The position numbers and the translations under genes are program-made. From NCBI GenBank assembly GCA_937911865.1, contig CALDSK010000308.1, positions 19,385-83,384 on the forward strand: a stretch of DNA of 64,000 nt. Direction: 5' to 3'. The notes beneath the pieces are model-generated. The model was not told the DNA's origin. It saw only the letters and a program-made list of their open reading frames with translations, and made no database searches. Positions 17,872-26,368 of the stretch are shown here, piece by piece. Positions within the stretch are counted from its first letter, which is position 1. Each line of letters begins with the position of its first letter. This DNA comes from an uncultured Synechococcus sp. GTDB taxonomy: Bacteria > Cyanobacteriota > Cyanobacteriia > Phormidesmidales > Phormidesmidaceae.

Positions 17872-18591
17872 ATGCCTCAGCCTAGAAATCAGATCATCGC
17901 CTTGGGTGGTGGTGGGTTCTCTATGGAACCTGATAACCTTCTGCTAGACCAGTACATCTTGCAGCAATCTCCTCATCAGAATTCTAGAGTTTGCTTCCTG
18001 CCTACCGCCAGCGGCGACAGTGACAACTATATTCGCCGCTTCTACACAGCGTTTACAACGCTTGACTGCCGTCCTACGCACCTGAGCCTCTTTCGTCCCC
18101 CTGCTACTGGCGTCGCGTCGGTTCTCAGTCAGCAAGATGTTATCTATGTGGGAGGAGGTTCCACCACTAACTTGCTTACCCTATGGAGAGCATGGGGCGT
18201 AGATGTACTGCTCAAGCGTGCTTGGCAAGGTGGGACTATTCTGTGCGGACTCAGTGCAGGTTCACTGTGTTGGTTTGAAGAAGGTCCCTCTGATTCAGTT
18301 GTCCCTGGTGAGTACCGCAAAATTGACTGTCTAGGTTTTCTCAGCGGTAGCCACTGTCCTCACCACGATGGCGAGCGAAAGAGAGCGCCCGCATATAAGA
18401 AGCTTATTGCAAACGGAACACTCTCTGCTGGCATTGCTGCTGATGATGGCGTAGCTCTGCACTACGTAGGCGACTCGCTAGCGGCAGTTGTTAGCTCCCG
18501 GCCAGAGGCGAAAGCATACCGAGTAGATGTGCAAGAAGAGAAAGTAATCACTCCACGCTATCTAGCGGAGGAACTTCCTGATCGGCAATAG
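17872..18591 (+). CDS. Peptidase E-like protein (family S51)
   Basis: This 239-residue protein has the class-I glutamine-amidotransferase-like fold of family S51. The nucleophile elbow is LCGLSAGSLCWFEE, with the serine in SAGS. The early glycine loop IIALGGGGFSME and the YVGGGSTTNLL segment match PepE and related proteins, and SGSHCPHHDGE carries the likely catalytic histidine. PepE cleaves Asp-X dipeptides, while cyanophycinase of the same family is larger (about 270 residues). Length and motifs fit the peptidase E side better. It is soluble, with no signal peptide, and monocistronic. Confidence 0.88.
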   Translation: MPQPRNQIIALGGGGFSMEPDNLLLDQYILQQSPHQNSRVCFLPTASGDSDNYIRRFYTAFTTLDCRPTHLSLFRPPATGVASVLSQQDVIYVGGGSTTNLLTLWRAWGVDVLLKRAWQGGTILCGLSAGSLCWFEEGPSDSVVPGEYRKIDCLGFLSGSHCPHHDGERKRAPAYKKLIANGTLSAGIAADDGVALHYVGDSLAAVVSSRPEAKAYRVDVQEEKVITPRYLAEELPDRQ

Positions 18592-19033
18592 AGAAGCTTA
18601 TGAGCAGGGTTTAGTGACAGGCTTAGATCCAAATGACGACGGTATCAATGCATCAGAATCGTTGTGCAGGCTTTAGCAGGTCAGCTCTCTATAAGGTACT
18701 ACAAATGAACGTGCAACGAAGTCCGATAAGGGAAAAGGCAGAGCCTGAAACAAAGCAAATGCGTTAAGCGCTTGGGAAAAATAAATTTCCTCAAAAAGTA
18801 CAGCACAAATAAGCTCACCTAAACTCCTCATACAGCAAAGCTTTTAGGCTTTTTTACTTCGCTTCAGCTACGCTGTCACTACGCCCGGAAGATTCCTGAA
18901 TGGTTTTTTCTTAATTTTCAAGTTAGCGTCGAAATAGACTTTCTATCTTCGCCTCAACACTACTTTAAGAAAAGGTGTTGACAGATAGACATACACGAAA
19001 CGGCAAGTGAAGCTATAATACAAAAAATAAACG
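18592..19033 (+). other. AT-rich intergenic region with likely promoter
   Basis: No gene is seen. A perfect TATAAT at 19014-19019 lies 70 bp before the next ORF and is the best promoter -10 box of this stretch; TTGACA near 18979 is too far upstream (about 30 nt) to be its partner. A T-rich run near 18845 and the CTTCGCTTCAGCTACGC stretch near 18859 do not form a clear terminator. Confidence 0.4.
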
Positions 19034-19059
19034 GTTAGGCATTCTTGTTTGCCTAACTG
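19034..19059. repeat. Direct repeat copy 1, also a hairpin
   Basis: A 26-bp sequence starting GTTAGGCA and ending TGCCTAACTG forms an 8-bp stem. A near-copy (about 22 of 26 bases equal) lies at 19315-19340, so the small ORF between is framed by direct repeats. Confidence 0.7.
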
Positions 19060-19088
19060 AAATACTTCTCTTATTCAGGCATTTGAGA

Positions 19089-19319
19089 ATGAAAACATCA
19101 CTTGGCGATCAGCAAGCTGTCAAAGATTTTATTGGTAAAGCTTTAGCATTCATAGTAGTTGCGACGCAATTCATAGCTTCGGGACTCGATATCTACAATT
19201 TCGTGAAGCAAAATAATGTATTGAATTTACAAAACGTTTCTCCAGTAGAGCAAGTATGTATCAAAGAAGTACCAGATCAGAGTATCGAACAGAAAGTTCC
19301 TCATGAGACTTGCAGTTAG
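19089..19319 (+). CDS. Small single-span membrane protein, unknown
   Basis: From ATG 19089 (a TTG at 19083 is also in frame) this encodes 76 residues. Residues about 12-36 form one hydrophobic helix (IGKALAFIVVATQFIASGLD). The rest is polar with two cysteines (VEQVCIKEV and HETCS). No family was recognised. Base and codon use are more AT-rich than in the flanking genes, which hints at acquisition by transfer. It is bounded by two near-identical 26-bp repeats, the second of which contains its stop codon. Confidence 0.5.
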   Translation: MKTSLGDQQAVKDFIGKALAFIVVATQFIASGLDIYNFVKQNNVLNLQNVSPVEQVCIKEVPDQSIEQKVPHETCS

Positions 19320-19340
19320 GCATACTTATTTGCCATACTG
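19315..19340. repeat. Direct repeat copy 2
   Basis: Second copy of the repeat at 19034-19059. It includes the TAG stop of the small ORF and has lost part of the stem pairing (TTGCCATAC in place of TTGCCTAAC). Confidence 0.7.
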
Positions 19341-19408
19341 CTTATCAGTGCACAAGTGACCTTATTGCTCTGTTGTCCCTTTACCTGCTGAAAATAAGTA
19401 GTAATTTC

Positions 19409-19681
19409 ATGGCAAATCCAAATCCAAAAACCGATCATCTTCGTAAGAATCGTGGAAAAAGACCGAAACTAAACAACTCTGTCGTTTCTATGCGGCTTTC
19501 TCAAAAAGATAGACAAGTTTTGGATGAAATTGCTATAGAATTTGGTTGCAAGTATGCAGGTAAGCCATGGATTGCTGGCTTGCTTCATGAGATTGCGGTA
19601 GGCAACCTTCTAGTCGTTGAGACCCCTCCTTCACTGAAGCTCGAAAGACAAAGTCGATATGACAACTTACTTTCTGTGTGA
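19409..19681 (+). CDS. Small basic protein, possible DNA-binding (RHH-like)
   Basis: The frame is open from 19310, but the ATG at 19409 (MANPNPKTDHLRKNRGKRP) gives a soluble 90-residue protein, whereas the longer version would add a hydrophobic leader unrelated to the rest. It has a very basic N-terminus, then VVSMRLSQKDRQVLDEIAIE, a strand-helix pattern like ribbon-helix-helix or plasmid-type regulators, and a second helix region (WIAGLLHEIA). Its end overlaps the next gene by 23 bp, so the two are coupled. Function is inferred only from composition. Confidence 0.55.
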   Translation: MANPNPKTDHLRKNRGKRPKLNNSVVSMRLSQKDRQVLDEIAIEFGCKYAGKPWIAGLLHEIAVGNLLVVETPPSLKLERQSRYDNLLSV

Positions 19682-20510
19682 GTGCTGTAATCCTATCCCA
19701 AGAGAAGACAAGCTATTTGGTACTCCGCACGAACACAAAGAAGGAGAGCTTGTTCACAAACTAGGTGGTAGCTGCGATAACGAAGAAAGATACTCCTTAA
19801 GTGAAGTTATACCTTTAAGTTGGGGGGATCTTTACGGTCAGAGCATACAGCTGAATGGCTTATCGTGCATGTCGCTTAGACCGCGAATCAATCAGAGTGT
19901 CTCACTTCGTTATTCCATTCCAAATGAAGTGGGCTCTCTTGCTTGTTTGACAGAGGCTTTCGCAGAATTAGGCATTAATGTAGTGTACGCGCTGATGATT
20001 AGCTCAACTAATTACAGCGTCAGCAATAAAGCACCACATGTTGAACTAATACTAAAGCTGCCGCTAGGTTGTTCCATCAGCGATATAAGGGAAAGACTTT
20101 CTACGATTCCTATTGTGCAAGCTGAAGTCGATAATAAAGTAAATGATTATATAGACGCTGAAACAGAAAATGATATTGTTTTGGCTTTTTTCAACACCAT
20201 ATCGAAGGAAGCGGAGTTTTCTTCTCAGAAGAAAGAAACTAGCAGGATAATTATCTTAGGAAAGGATGAACCTGGTGTGTTGGCTACCGTAGCCAGAGTA
20301 GTTAGCAGCCATCAACTTAATATTATTGAAGCTCTTGTTACAACCTATAAAGTTTACGCTAAAGCTGAACTGAAAATTGAAGGGACTGATCTAAATAATA
20401 AGATGCAAAGCCTTTCTTCTAGCTTGCTTGCAGATATATCAACAGAGAGACCCATTTTCAGCGTTTATTCAGTCGAAGAATATGGTATTGAAAATAAACT
20501 AATAGCGTGA
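19659..20510 (+). CDS. Protein with two ACT domains and a Cys-rich N-terminus
   Basis: This 283-residue soluble protein begins with a CECC motif (MTTYFLCECCNPIPRED). The first ACT domain is near residues 75-155 (IPNEVGSLACLTEAFAELGI) and the second near residues 190-265 (GKDEPGVLATVARVVSSHQL). ACT pairs bind amino acids or small ligands and regulate enzymes; here no enzyme or DNA-binding domain is attached. The first ACT unit lacks nothing obvious. The preceding small basic protein gene overlaps it, so a regulator-sensor pair is possible. Base use is AT-rich compared with the window. Confidence 0.68.
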   Translation: MTTYFLCECCNPIPREDKLFGTPHEHKEGELVHKLGGSCDNEERYSLSEVIPLSWGDLYGQSIQLNGLSCMSLRPRINQSVSLRYSIPNEVGSLACLTEAFAELGINVVYALMISSTNYSVSNKAPHVELILKLPLGCSISDIRERLSTIPIVQAEVDNKVNDYIDAETENDIVLAFFNTISKEAEFSSQKKETSRIIILGKDEPGVLATVARVVSSHQLNIIEALVTTYKVYAKAELKIEGTDLNNKMQSLSSSLLADISTERPIFSVYSVEEYGIENKLIA

Positions 20511-21221
20511 ACCCTTAGTGTTATAGAAAACTCTTGGAACCCTTGTGAATTGAGTATTCTTATTTTTAGCTGGTTCCGAGATTTTGAATTGCATTCGGAG
20601 GAATGCAATGGGTTTAAGCTTTCATTTAAGCCTTTTGAGCTGTCTCAATTGAGTCTCAAAAAGTTTTCTACACCACCAAGGCGTGAACCTATGAGACGTG
20701 CTTGGCAATTGCTTCGCCGAAAGGGATTAGTCGGGGCATCTTGTTTGAATCTCATATTTATGAATTAAGGGATTGAAATCGAACTAACTGGCTACTTTGT
20801 AGTGTGCTGAAACCATTGAGTTTTCGTTGAAGGTAGGCGGGGACCCGTGAAGGGCTTCGCGTAGCTAACCGCATCGGGCTTGGCGTAAGTTTCTGTTCAG
20901 ATGATACTGAAACTCCGGCGGTAATAGTTTGACTTAGCTAATGTAGCGACCTTTGTTCAACCCTATTGTGAAAGATGGTGCCCGTTAATGTTGAGTCTAA
21001 AATTTCCTACCGTCTAGCTAATATTAGTGATGATTTTCTCAATTCTTAATTCGTAGGCCTTTTGATTTGGGCTAAAACAGCGTCTTTTTTGATGTTCCAT
21101 TATAGAATTCGCGAAAGCTCTACAGCTTTCTGGGCTGTGTCCCAACGTCTGGCAGCACGCCTGCCTCGATACTATCTACCAAGAACTATGTCGTTGAAAC
21201 GAAGCGCAGCAAGGGCTACTA
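20511..21221 (+). other. Long region without recognisable gene
   Basis: Over 700 bp hold only weak frames. Around 20790-20960 is a GC-richer segment with possible short stems (GGCGGGGACCCGTGAAGGGC and nearby), and the block ends in a terminator-like hairpin at 21222. This would fit an uncharacterised RNA or a decayed element, but it matches no RNA class I know (tmRNA, RNase P, 6S, SRP and group I/II cores were considered). Confidence 0.35.
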
Positions 21222-21244
21222 AGCCTTTTGTAGGCTGTTTTTTC
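21222..21244 (+). terminator. Terminator-like hairpin with T-run
   Basis: AGCCT (21222-21226), a 5-nt loop and AGGCT (21232-21236) are followed by GTTTTTTC. It does not close any recognised gene, so it marks the end of an unknown transcript or is coincidental. Confidence 0.55.
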
Positions 21245-21366
21245 AGTTTTTTCTTAGCATAGTTTGAGCACATTTTCTTGTGCTTGCCCTGGTATAAAAG
21301 TGAGCAGCTAACTTCGGTAAACCTTGTTATATTACCGATACTCAAAATTAATTCTAGGGCGTAAGT

Positions 21367-22254
21367 ATGAAGGCACTGGCGATCGCACAGCGCACTTGTT
21401 TTTCGGTTCATGTGGCTTCACTGATTTTTGGATTGGCAGGACTTTTAATCGTCCTGCCGAACACGGCTTTCATAACGGCGCTGCCCGAGTTTGGGCAGCA
21501 AGCATTTCAATGGTCAATGGCAGGTGGCGGCGCGGTTTATATGATTTCGGGGGCACTGGCTGTCTCTATTTATGCTTATCGCAATCTGAGCTTATGGCAC
21601 TGGCTAACGTTTATGCTGCCGGCGCTGGTCGTTTCTGCTGGCGCTGAGCTGCTAGGCACTAGCACAGGCTTTCCTTTTGGAGAATATCATTACCTTTCTG
21701 GCCTAGGCTATAAGGTGGCGGGCCTAGTGCCGTTTACCATTCCGCTGTCCTGGTTTTATCTGGGCTTTAGCGCGTATCTGCTGGCCTATATGGGCGTGGT
21801 GGGTCTAGGTAAGCTGCGAGTGCTAAGTGCGATCGCCTTCGGTTCTCTGCTCCTCACCTCCTGGGACTTTGTACTGGATCCGGCTATGAGCCAAACCACA
21901 ATGCCGTTTTGGGCTTGGGATCAGCCAGGTGCCTTTTTTGGACTGCCGTACCAAAACTTTGCGGGCTGGTTTGGTACAGGGGCTGTGTTTATGGCGATCG
22001 CGGCCGTACTCTGGAAAGCTAGGCCGTTAGAAACATCCAACATTCCTCTTGGTTTGCCGCTGTCTATATACCTAAGCAACTTTACGTTTGCCATGGTCAT
22101 CAGCCTAGATAGCAAAATCTATTTCCCTATTTTGCTCGGGTTGTTGTTAGGCGTACTGCCTGCGCTGCTGCTGTACCGTTCTGCTACAGAAACCTATGGC
22201 GAGAGCGTGGCCAACTTTGAGACGCTGGCTGTTTCTGGGTCAGGAGAAACCTAG
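21367..22254 (+). CDS. cruF: Carotenoid 1',2'-hydratase CruF
   Basis: This 295-residue membrane protein of the CruF (DUF422) family has about seven hydrophobic segments. Conserved stretches seen are SAGAELLGTSTGFPFGEYHY, IPLSWFYLGFSAYL and LTSWDFVLDPAMS. CruF adds water across the psi-end double bond of gamma-carotene on the way to myxol-type carotenoids. The glycosyltransferase cruG starts directly after its stop. The ATG is preceded by a short leader with a TCGGTAA/TTACCGA inverted repeat near 21315-21340. Confidence 0.93.
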   Translation: MKALAIAQRTCFSVHVASLIFGLAGLLIVLPNTAFITALPEFGQQAFQWSMAGGGAVYMISGALAVSIYAYRNLSLWHWLTFMLPALVVSAGAELLGTSTGFPFGEYHYLSGLGYKVAGLVPFTIPLSWFYLGFSAYLLAYMGVVGLGKLRVLSAIAFGSLLLTSWDFVLDPAMSQTTMPFWAWDQPGAFFGLPYQNFAGWFGTGAVFMAIAAVLWKARPLETSNIPLGLPLSIYLSNFTFAMVISLDSKIYFPILLGLLLGVLPALLLYRSATETYGESVANFETLAVSGSGET

Positions 22255-23508
22255 GTGAGATTTTTGCCAATTGCAGAGCTAGCTTTGTTGGTTAGCTCTG
22301 TCGATATGTCGGTTCCGGTCGGTGCCACGGCGCTGGTTCTACTTTTAGTTCAGCTACCTGCCACGTTTTTGCTGCTCTCTAGGCTGCTGAAGGGGGCTAG
22401 GCGGCAGCAGCCCCTTCAGCCCAGGCAATCCACTCGCTCACAGGCGGCAGCGGTCAGCGTAGTCGTGCCGACTCTAAATGAAGCGCATAGAGTAGAACCC
22501 TGCCTGATAGGGTTGTCGGCTCAGTCCGATGTGGTTCGAGAGATTTTGGTGGTGGACAGCCGTTCTACGGATGGCACACAAGCAAAGGTAGCCGCGCTCG
22601 GGAAAAAAGACAGTCGTATTCGGCTAGTCACAGACGATGCGCTGCCCGATGGCTGGGTTGGCAGGCCTTGGGCATTGCACAGTGGTTTTTTAAGTACTGA
22701 TGCTAATAGCGACTGGGTGCTAGGCGTAGACGCCGATACCAGGCCTCAGCCCGGACTGGTGGCCAGTCTGTTACATGAAGCGGAAACGCAGGGCTACGAG
22801 ATGGTTTCGCTATCGCCGCGTTTTATTCTTGAGTCGGCTGGTGAATGGTGGTTGCAGCCTGCCATGTTGATGACGTTGATCTATCGCTTTGATTCAGCGG
22901 GCGTCAGAGCTCCCGATACAGAACGAGCGATGGCGAACGGTCAGTGTTTTCTCTCTCGAAGAAAAGTGCTAAAAGAACTCAATGGCTACACCTGCGCGGC
23001 GAGTTCTTTTTGTGATGATGTGACATTAGTGCGTGAGGCGGCGCGGCGCGGTTACAAGGTGGGCTTCTTGGATGGGGCTGATGTGATTAGCGTGCGGATG
23101 TATGAGGGGATAGCGGAGACTTGGAGCGGGTGGGGGCGATCGCTTGATCTGAAGGATTCTATTTCGCACGGACAGCTATGGAGCGACTTGTGGCTGTTGG
23201 TGAGTACTCAGGCATTGCCTATACCGCTGTTGTTGCTGGCTTGGATCGGCGTAAAATTTCTAGGTTGGGAGAGTGTCGGGTCGGTTGTTGTTGTGGCTGC
23301 AGTCATGCTCAATGTTCTATTACTGATCATCCGAATGGGTATGCAAGTCGCTGTTGCCAATTCCTATGACTGGACTCAACCAAATCCGTTCAAAACGATG
23401 TTCTTTTGGTTTTCACCATTAGCTGATCCTATAGCCGTGCTAAGAATCATTCTTTCAGCCTTCCAGCGCTCTATTAAATGGCGCGGTAAAACCTACCGTA
23501 AAGTCTGA
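22255..23508 (+). CDS. cruG: Carotenoid 2'-O-glycosyltransferase CruG
   Basis: This 417-residue family-2 glycosyltransferase starts with GTG immediately after the cruF stop. An N-terminal membrane segment (residues about 18-42) is followed by the GT-A core: VVVPTLNEAHRVEPCLIGL, VVDSRSTDGT, and the metal-binding VLGVDADTRPQPGL. Later come FCDDVTLVREAARRGYKVGF and two or three C-terminal membrane helices. It attaches the sugar to the hydroxylated carotenoid made by CruF. The zero spacing shows the pair is co-translated, and the genes give the host glycosylated carotenoids that protect membranes. Confidence 0.92.
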   Translation: MRFLPIAELALLVSSVDMSVPVGATALVLLLVQLPATFLLLSRLLKGARRQQPLQPRQSTRSQAAAVSVVVPTLNEAHRVEPCLIGLSAQSDVVREILVVDSRSTDGTQAKVAALGKKDSRIRLVTDDALPDGWVGRPWALHSGFLSTDANSDWVLGVDADTRPQPGLVASLLHEAETQGYEMVSLSPRFILESAGEWWLQPAMLMTLIYRFDSAGVRAPDTERAMANGQCFLSRRKVLKELNGYTCAASSFCDDVTLVREAARRGYKVGFLDGADVISVRMYEGIAETWSGWGRSLDLKDSISHGQLWSDLWLLVSTQALPIPLLLLAWIGVKFLGWESVGSVVVVAAVMLNVLLLIIRMGMQVAVANSYDWTQPNPFKTMFFWFSPLADPIAVLRIILSAFQRSIKWRGKTYRKV

Positions 23509-23779
23509 GAGCAAACTAGCGAAGTAGCCTTGTTATTTGAAAATGATTTCGCTGTGGCAGGACTAGGCCTTTGTCTAGACGTAGAGAAATTTTGGTCTCT
23601 GAGGATTAACGTATTACCCTGCCTGTTATGCCTTTGCAGCCAAAGCATCGACAGCAGCAGGTTAGTTCAAGTTTGTCCTATGGAGAATTTGGCACGGATT
23701 CTGGAGGATCAGATAAGTGCGACGCGGCTGACGATGATACGTTCAAGAAAGTCAAACCGGGTATTTATTAGAAATCGAT

Positions 23780-24826
23780 ATGCATAAAGACGCCGACCAA
23801 AGTCACAAGAATGTACCCCCTACCCGTGATGAAGCTAGTTTAGGCGCGCTGCCAGTCCCCGGTCGTCGCCAAGTGTTGACGGCTACTGCCTTGGGTGCGA
23901 TCGCAATGACAGCGCCCTCCCTGCTGGGTAAGCGTCGCGCCGCTGCACAGACAGCGGAAGAGCCAGAGCGAGATCAAGAATTAGGCGATCGCGAATTGAC
24001 CGGCAAAACCGCGTTCATTACCGGCGGGGCTCGCGGAATTGGCCTTGCTACCGCAGAAGAGTTAGCGAAAGCGGGTGCAAATATTGTGCTTTACGATGTG
24101 GCGTCTCGCACGCTTCCACATGTGCCATACCCAGTTGCCACAGAGAGCGACCTCGAACAGGCAAAAGTACAGGTCGAGGCGTTAGGCGTTCGCTGCTTGA
24201 CCTTTAAAGGCGACGTACGCGACCGAGAGGCACAAATGCGTGCAATGCAGGAAGCTGTAAACACGTTTGGCAGTCTTGATATTGCTGTTGTCAACGCAGG
24301 CGTTTCACAAGCAGGTGCAATCGAAGAGTTTTCAAGCGAAGAGATTAGTACAGTATTCGAGATCAACGTCGCTGGAGCCGTAAAAACGACTCAGGCTGCT
24401 GTTAGCTTTATGAAACCACAAGGTTCCGGGCGCATTATTTTCATTTCGTCGGCACTGGGCCGCATGGGTAATGAGCTTTTCTCGATCTATGCATCGTCAA
24501 AATGGGCAATGATCGGTTTTGCCAAGTCTGCAGCTTTAGCTTACGGACAATTCAATATCCTATGCAATACGGTTGCGCCCGGATTGGTCGATACGCCATT
24601 CGCTGACAATGATTTTATCCTGAGCAGAATGTTGCCAGAAGCACCCAACCCAACCTTCGAAATGGTCTCTGAAATGTCAAGATCTGGAAGTCCTATCCCG
24701 GTAGGACACTTAGACCCCATCGACGTTGCTAAGGCCGTGCTCTTTTTTGCCGGGAGCGCCACCGATAAGGTGACCGGCGAAGTACTTGACGTTAGCTACG
24801 GCTCACTGGCAAGAAGCATCGCATAG
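23780..24826 (+). CDS. Short-chain dehydrogenase with Tat-type signal
   Basis: This 348-residue SDR has a polar 30-residue start, then a twin-arginine-like stretch (GRRQVLTATALGAIAMTAPS) and an Ala-rich cleavage region before the enzyme. The Rossmann glycine motif is TGGARGIGLATAEE, the NAG motif is VNAGVS, and the catalytic Ser (FISSALG) and YASSK tetrad are in place. It should oxidise or reduce an alcohol/ketone with NAD(P)H. A Tat export signal on an SDR is unusual and suggests a periplasmic or lumenal enzyme. The AraC gene is convergent downstream. An unrelated short frame upstream overlaps its start and was rejected. Confidence 0.88.
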   Translation: MHKDADQSHKNVPPTRDEASLGALPVPGRRQVLTATALGAIAMTAPSLLGKRRAAAQTAEEPERDQELGDRELTGKTAFITGGARGIGLATAEELAKAGANIVLYDVASRTLPHVPYPVATESDLEQAKVQVEALGVRCLTFKGDVRDREAQMRAMQEAVNTFGSLDIAVVNAGVSQAGAIEEFSSEEISTVFEINVAGAVKTTQAAVSFMKPQGSGRIIFISSALGRMGNELFSIYASSKWAMIGFAKSAALAYGQFNILCNTVAPGLVDTPFADNDFILSRMLPEAPNPTFEMVSEMSRSGSPIPVGHLDPIDVAKAVLFFAGSATDKVTGEVLDVSYGSLARSIA

Positions 24827-24886
24827 CGTCAATTACGCCAATACAACAAAGTCAGTTTCACAGTTTATGATTTTGTAGTTTACGTT

Positions 24887-25756
24887 TCAACGTTTTTGGA
24901 CTTCCTTCGGTGGGAGTCCAAACTTTTTTGAAAAGTCTCTACTAAAGTGATTTGCACTCTCATAGCCAACGGCAAAAGCCGCAGCAGAAACAGAATACCC
25001 TTCTAATGATAAAAGAGCGTGCGCTTCTATGAGACGTAGTGTTTTTTGATATTGATGCGGCGTAGTCCCCGTTATCTCCCGGAATTTTTGGTAAAAAGAC
25101 GACTCACTCATATCTACTTTACGTGCAACGTCTGTAATAAGGAGCCCAGCCCGGTAATTATCTCGCATATATTTTATCGCTCGGGCAATATTACTTGCTG
25201 CACTATTGCTTGGGACCATTTGACGAAGCATTCCGCCATGGGGAGCCCTTAGCACTCGTAAATGCAATTCCTTAAACAGAGCGGGCGCAATCAGCTCAGC
25301 TTCAATGGGGTCCTCCATAGCTGTTATGAAGCGATCAATAGTATCGAGCATTGCACTGTCTGCCTTTTCCGCATCAACAGAAAAAGCACGTTCTTGTTTT
25401 GAAGTGATTTGCTCAATATCAGAAGAAAGGCTGCGAATAATCTTCAGATTTATTTTTATAATCAGTGCAAGATAGGGAACTTCAACCGATGCCCGCGTAA
25501 TTTTTGCATACACAGGCACGTGATGGCTGATAATGACAGAATCACTCGCTGCCAAGCGCAGCGTGCGATCATCCAGAGTTGTTTGTTTTGCACCTTGAAG
25601 GACGACGCACAGTGCCGGTTCGTAAAGTGTTTCGTTTAACTCAGAGGTACTTGCTTCTCTAATACAAAAAACGTCTTCAGAAAAACAGTAAAGTGCGCTC
25701 TCACCTCCGTTCTTTCGCAGGGCGTCTCGCACTTTATTTATCAAAGATTCGATCAT
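24887..25756 (-). CDS. AraC-family transcriptional regulator
   Basis: This 289-residue regulator has an N-terminal AraC_N cupin-like ligand domain (LCVVLQGAKQTTLDDRTLRL, about residues 20-150) and a C-terminal double helix-turn-helix (about residues 190-285: KVDMSESSFYQKFREITGTT, PHQYQKTLRLIEAHALL, and the end VGYESANHFSRDFSKKFGLP). Relatives often control adjacent oxidoreductase genes. Here an SDR lies convergent and an FAD monooxygenase upstream on the same strand. A perfect 14-bp stem-loop lies 55 bp upstream of its start. Confidence 0.92.
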   Translation of the reverse strand: MIESLINKVRDALRKNGGESALYCFSEDVFCIREASTSELNETLYEPALCVVLQGAKQTTLDDRTLRLAASDSVIISHHVPVYAKITRASVEVPYLALIIKINLKIIRSLSSDIEQITSKQERAFSVDAEKADSAMLDTIDRFITAMEDPIEAELIAPALFKELHLRVLRAPHGGMLRQMVPSNSAASNIARAIKYMRDNYRAGLLITDVARKVDMSESSFYQKFREITGTTPHQYQKTLRLIEAHALLSLEGYSVSAAAFAVGYESANHFSRDFSKKFGLPPKEVQKR

Positions 25757-26368
25757 TTTTAAAAATAGTTGAAAAGTCTTGCTGCTGTAGACTTTCGCCA
25801 GCTCTTTAGACTCTCTTACCTATGGATTTTAGCATAGGTAAGAGAGGGCAACATGGCTTGTCATGATTTAGTTAGATCTGTTGCGACATAACCCAAAATC
25901 ACATGTCTGTAGTATCAACAGCGCCAAATATCCCACAAAGAATCCCGCACCTCCGCAAGTCATGCAGCCACCAGCGCCACCAGGAATAAAAGAGAAGGTT
26001 GTTGCGCCGTTAGCGATGAAAATGACGACGCGTCAGGTGACTCTACCGAGGGTAAATGTGGGGTACTGAAGTCAGCTAGGCCTAGTATATAGGCACTGTC
26101 AGATAGAGGACCTATGAGCACAGCTAGTCGATCAAATGACATCCATTTCTTGGACATCTATACCCCAACATATGGATTTAAAAGATTCTAAAAAGGAAGA
26201 GTTTTGGCACTATAAGATAAATACCCAATTTAGCGCCATCAATAGCGTTCAACCGCTTTTTAATAACTAACCTTCAGTTAGATAGACACAGGTATTAAAG
26301 ATCAATCAATTCTTCTACAACGACGTAAGAGCACTATGTCGTCATCTAAGTAACTCAGAAGCCATGCT
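25757..26368 (-). other. Intergenic region between AraC gene and monooxygenase
   Basis: 612 bp with no supported gene. A Gly-rich reading (FSFIPGGAGG, then CMTCGGAG) lies on the minus strand near 25890-26030 but has no start codon. The strong hairpin at 25811-25846 is the only clear structure. Confidence 0.4.
25811..25846. repeat. Perfect 14-bp inverted repeat upstream of AraC gene
   Basis: CTCTCTTACCTATG at 25811-25824 and its exact complement at 25833-25846 enclose GATTTTAG. No U-run follows on either strand. It may be an operator of the AraC-type regulator or a transcript end for the monooxygenase gene. Confidence 0.65.

Noticed and set aside
20550..20768. 72-residue frame after the ACT protein gene
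   Set aside because: No recognisable fold, TTG start, no ribosome site; treated as part of the gene-free region.
20790..20960. Possible structured RNA (tmRNA, RNase P, 6S, SRP, group II intron)
   Set aside because: None of the conserved cores of these RNAs was found; only an unspecific structured look remains.
21062..21411. Short frames before cruF on both strands
   Set aside because: They span a terminator-like hairpin and the cruF leader and resemble no protein.
23530..23787. 85-residue frame between cruG and the SDR gene
   Set aside because: Starts with a TTG just after cruG, overlaps the SDR start out of frame and shows no motif.
25881..26069. Gly-rich minus-strand and Pro-rich plus-strand frames
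   Set aside because: The minus-strand reading has no start codon, the plus-strand one looks like its antisense.
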